Source: Clostridia bacterium (GTDB lineage Bacteria; Bacillota_A; Clostridia; Christensenellales; Borkfalkiaceae). Taken from it: a DNA stretch of 6,882 bases. The translations under genes and the position numbers were made by a program. Location of the stretch: positions 1 to 6,882 of the forward strand of contig JAFTRD010000092.1 of NCBI GenBank assembly GCA_017462425.1, written 5' to 3'. Shown piece after piece: positions 5,995 to 6,882 of this stretch. The notes under the pieces are model-generated. The model did not search any database. It was not told where the DNA came from and was given only the letters and a program-made list of their open reading frames with translations. Position 1 is the first letter of the stretch; each line of letters begins with the position of its first letter.

Positions 5995-6033
5995 GTTCGA
6001 TTCAAGCTCCTACGAATTCTTACGTATCGATGA

Positions 6034-6052
6034 GTTTATTATATTAAGAAAA
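6034..6052 (+). repeat. 19-base direct repeat, right copy
   Basis: The sequence gtttattatattaagaaaa differs from the left copy at 5467-5485 by one base. On the minus strand this copy supplies the -10 box of the flavoprotein promoter, so one explanation of the repeat is shared promoter-like sequence rather than an insertion footprint. Confidence 0.55.
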
Positions 6053-6066
6053 TCATTATAATTCAA
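6038..6066 (-). promoter_or_regulatory. Sigma-A promoter of the leftward flavoprotein gene
   Basis: Read on the minus strand, TTGAAT (6061-6066) is separated by exactly 17 bases from a perfect TATAAT (6038-6043). Transcription would begin near 6031, giving a leader of about 37 bases with the GGAG ribosome binding site and then ATG at 5994. Confidence 0.75.
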
Positions 6067-6118
6067 GTTGTTTTGTATTGTTAAATAAAACTCGACTTTT
6101 AGTATTATTCAATTTAAA

Positions 6119-6130
6119 TTCCCATGGGAA
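6119..6130. repeat. 12-bp perfect palindrome
   Basis: TTCCCATGGGAA is its own reverse complement. It abuts the hairpin at 6130-6152 and lies about 53 bases upstream of the -35 box of the leftward flavoprotein gene, so it could be a regulator-binding site for that gene or part of a repeat element. No particular regulator is recognised. Confidence 0.5.
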
Positions 6131-6152
6131 GAGCGCTAAAGCTCTCTTTTTT
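6130..6152 (+). terminator. Terminator-like hairpin in the intergenic stretch
   Basis: AGAGC (6130-6134), loop GCTAAA, and GCTCT (6141-6145) are followed by C and six T residues. The stem is only 5 bp, and no rightward gene ends before it. Its last 15 bases (6138-6152) are identical to the 3' half of the sipL terminator (5322-5336). It may be a relic of a lost rightward gene end. Confidence 0.4.
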
Positions 6153-6311
6153 GCTTTGCAAAACACACTATACTTCCAAATGCTTTCCTACAAAGGCAAC
6201 AACTCGATAAATCGAAATTTGTTGATTTCTTTTTCTTCGGTTCGGGAAGTTCCTCTTGCATTGCTTCCAATGATTTCTTCAAGAAATCCTTAAATAGCTT
6301 TCGTTAATTTC

Positions 6312-6881
6312 TTATTTGTAATTAGAATCATTGGGTTTTCCTTTTGTCGAAAGCGCGAGATATAGAGCGTAAGAACCCGTTATCACGATCAGCAAAAGCG
6401 CGGTCAATATTCGCATTTCGTTCGTTGCGCTGGCTTCATTGGCAAAGACGCTCAGCGCGTTGAAGACACCGTGAGCGGTAATGCAAACAAGCAGGCTTTT
6501 AGATTTGTAATACATCATCACAAACATAAATCCCGCCGCGGTCGCATATACGACCTGAAGCAGGTTGGGAAGCAATTCAGCACCCGAGCCATTGATCAGA
6601 TTGATGATATGCCCTATGCCGAAGGTAACGCTGGAAACGATGACGGCGGCTTTTACGTTGTCTTTTCGCTTTGTCTCAAAGAGAAGTCCACGGAAGATTA
6701 CTTATTCGAGAAAACCAACGCAAAACATTGCCATAATATAGAGTACGGTTTCAAGCCCACCGTAATTCAAGGTCACGCCGTACCAAAGATTAGCGCTCAA
6801 TATAACAAGGATCGGCAAGTAGTACAGCATTGACTTTGCGGAGGACTTGGGTGCGCAAAGTCCGTAATCCGAAAAAAGTCC
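6312..6881 (-). pseudogene. CPBP family intramembrane glutamic protease, interrupted by a nonsense codon, 5' end outside the window
   Basis: Reading the minus strand from the window edge, the frame is open for 59 codons, meets one TAA (6702-6704), and continues in the same frame for 129 codons to the TAA at 6312-6314. The family's three motifs are in order: VGFLE-stop-VIFRG, where relatives have EExxxR; FGIGHIIN, the FxxxH motif; and ITAHGVFNA, the HxxxN-type motif. Hydrophobic helices lie between them. CPBP (CAAX protease/bacteriocin-processing, Rce1-like) proteins are multi-helix membrane proteases using these Glu and His residues; in bacteria they serve bacteriocin self-immunity, peptide processing or unknown roles. 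The stop replaces the second Glu of motif 1, a single G-to-T change from GAA. A TTG at 6573-6575 could only give a fragment without motifs 1 and 2, so it is not taken as a real start. The base composition resembles sipL's side of the window more than the flavoprotein gene's. Confidence 0.8.
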
Positions 6882-6882
6882 G

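Larger units (their letters stand above)
6067..6311. other. Intergenic stretch without a convincing gene; possible decayed sequence
   Basis: Between the flavoprotein promoter and the right-hand gene no reading frame has both a ribosome binding site and recognisable protein character. It contains a 12-bp perfect palindrome (6119-6130), a terminator-like hairpin (6130-6152), and an 8-bp-arm palindrome GATTTCTT/AAGAAATC around base 6280. One minus-strand frame is open for about 50 codons and ends at the TAG within the hairpin; it reads as protein-like (FLKKSLEAMQEELPEP, then KKKKSTNFDLSSCCLCRKAF) but has only a TTG to start from and no ribosome site. It may be a gene fragment or a dispersed intergenic repeat. 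Confidence 0.4.

Noticed and set aside
6078..6293. Plus-strand 71-codon frame in the intergenic region
   Set aside because: No ribosome binding site, runs through the palindrome and terminator-like hairpin, and has no recognisable protein character.
6573..6575. TTG as start of an 87-residue protein ending at 6312
   Set aside because: The same frame continues upstream with clear CPBP sequence (FGIGHIIN and VIFRG), so the TTG is an internal leucine codon of a longer gene; no ribosome site precedes it.
6471..6833. Plus-strand 120-codon frame
   Set aside because: It is antisense to the CPBP gene, whose motifs are recognisable, and its own translation shows no family features.

Overview
The window looks like a chromosomal segment of a Gram-positive, endospore-forming member of the Clostridia. 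Three things suggest this: a SipL-type spore morphogenesis protein (DUF3794/SPOCS domains plus LysM), a Veg-family protein just upstream of it, and a sporulation sigma-E-like promoter between the two. Compact sigma-A promoters, AGGAG ribosome binding sites and U-tailed terminators fit the same group. The exact lineage cannot be read from the sequence; an uncultured gut clostridium is a guess.

Layout. Bases 1-3 look like the start codon of a divergent leftward gene that lies outside the window. Bases 64-2697 form a self-contained unit: promoter, a leader hairpin, an 829-residue surface protein with both a lipoprotein signal peptide and a C-terminal membrane helix, and a strong terminator. Bases 2781-3445 are a second single-gene unit: a consensus promoter, a 172-residue protein with two CxxC...CxxC zinc ribbons and a very acidic tail, and a terminator. 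Bases 3492-5336 carry veg and sipL in tandem. The sigma-E-like promoter of sipL starts inside the last codons of veg, so sipL can be switched on separately in the mother cell. Two hairpins follow sipL.

Bases 5384-6311 are visibly richer in A+T. They hold a leftward flavin-binding pyridoxamine 5'-phosphate oxidase-like (NimA-like) gene with its own near-consensus promoter. A 19-base near-identical direct repeat lies on each side of it. The stretch 5995-6311 has no convincing gene, only the promoter, a 12-bp palindrome, a terminator-like hairpin and possible decayed sequence. This looks like an accessory insertion between sipL and the right-hand gene.

The right end (6312-6881, minus strand) is a CPBP-family intramembrane protease whose reading frame is open to the window edge except for one TAA. 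That TAA falls exactly at the second glutamate of the EExxxR active-site motif, so the gene is probably a recent pseudogene or carries a sequence error.

No insertion sequence, CRISPR array, tRNA or rRNA was recognised. The veg-sipL pair and the lipid-plus-helix-anchored surface protein are the core content. The most unusual points are the placement of the nonsense codon, the predicted sigma-E switch, the acidic double zinc-ribbon protein and the repeat-flanked A+T-rich insert.
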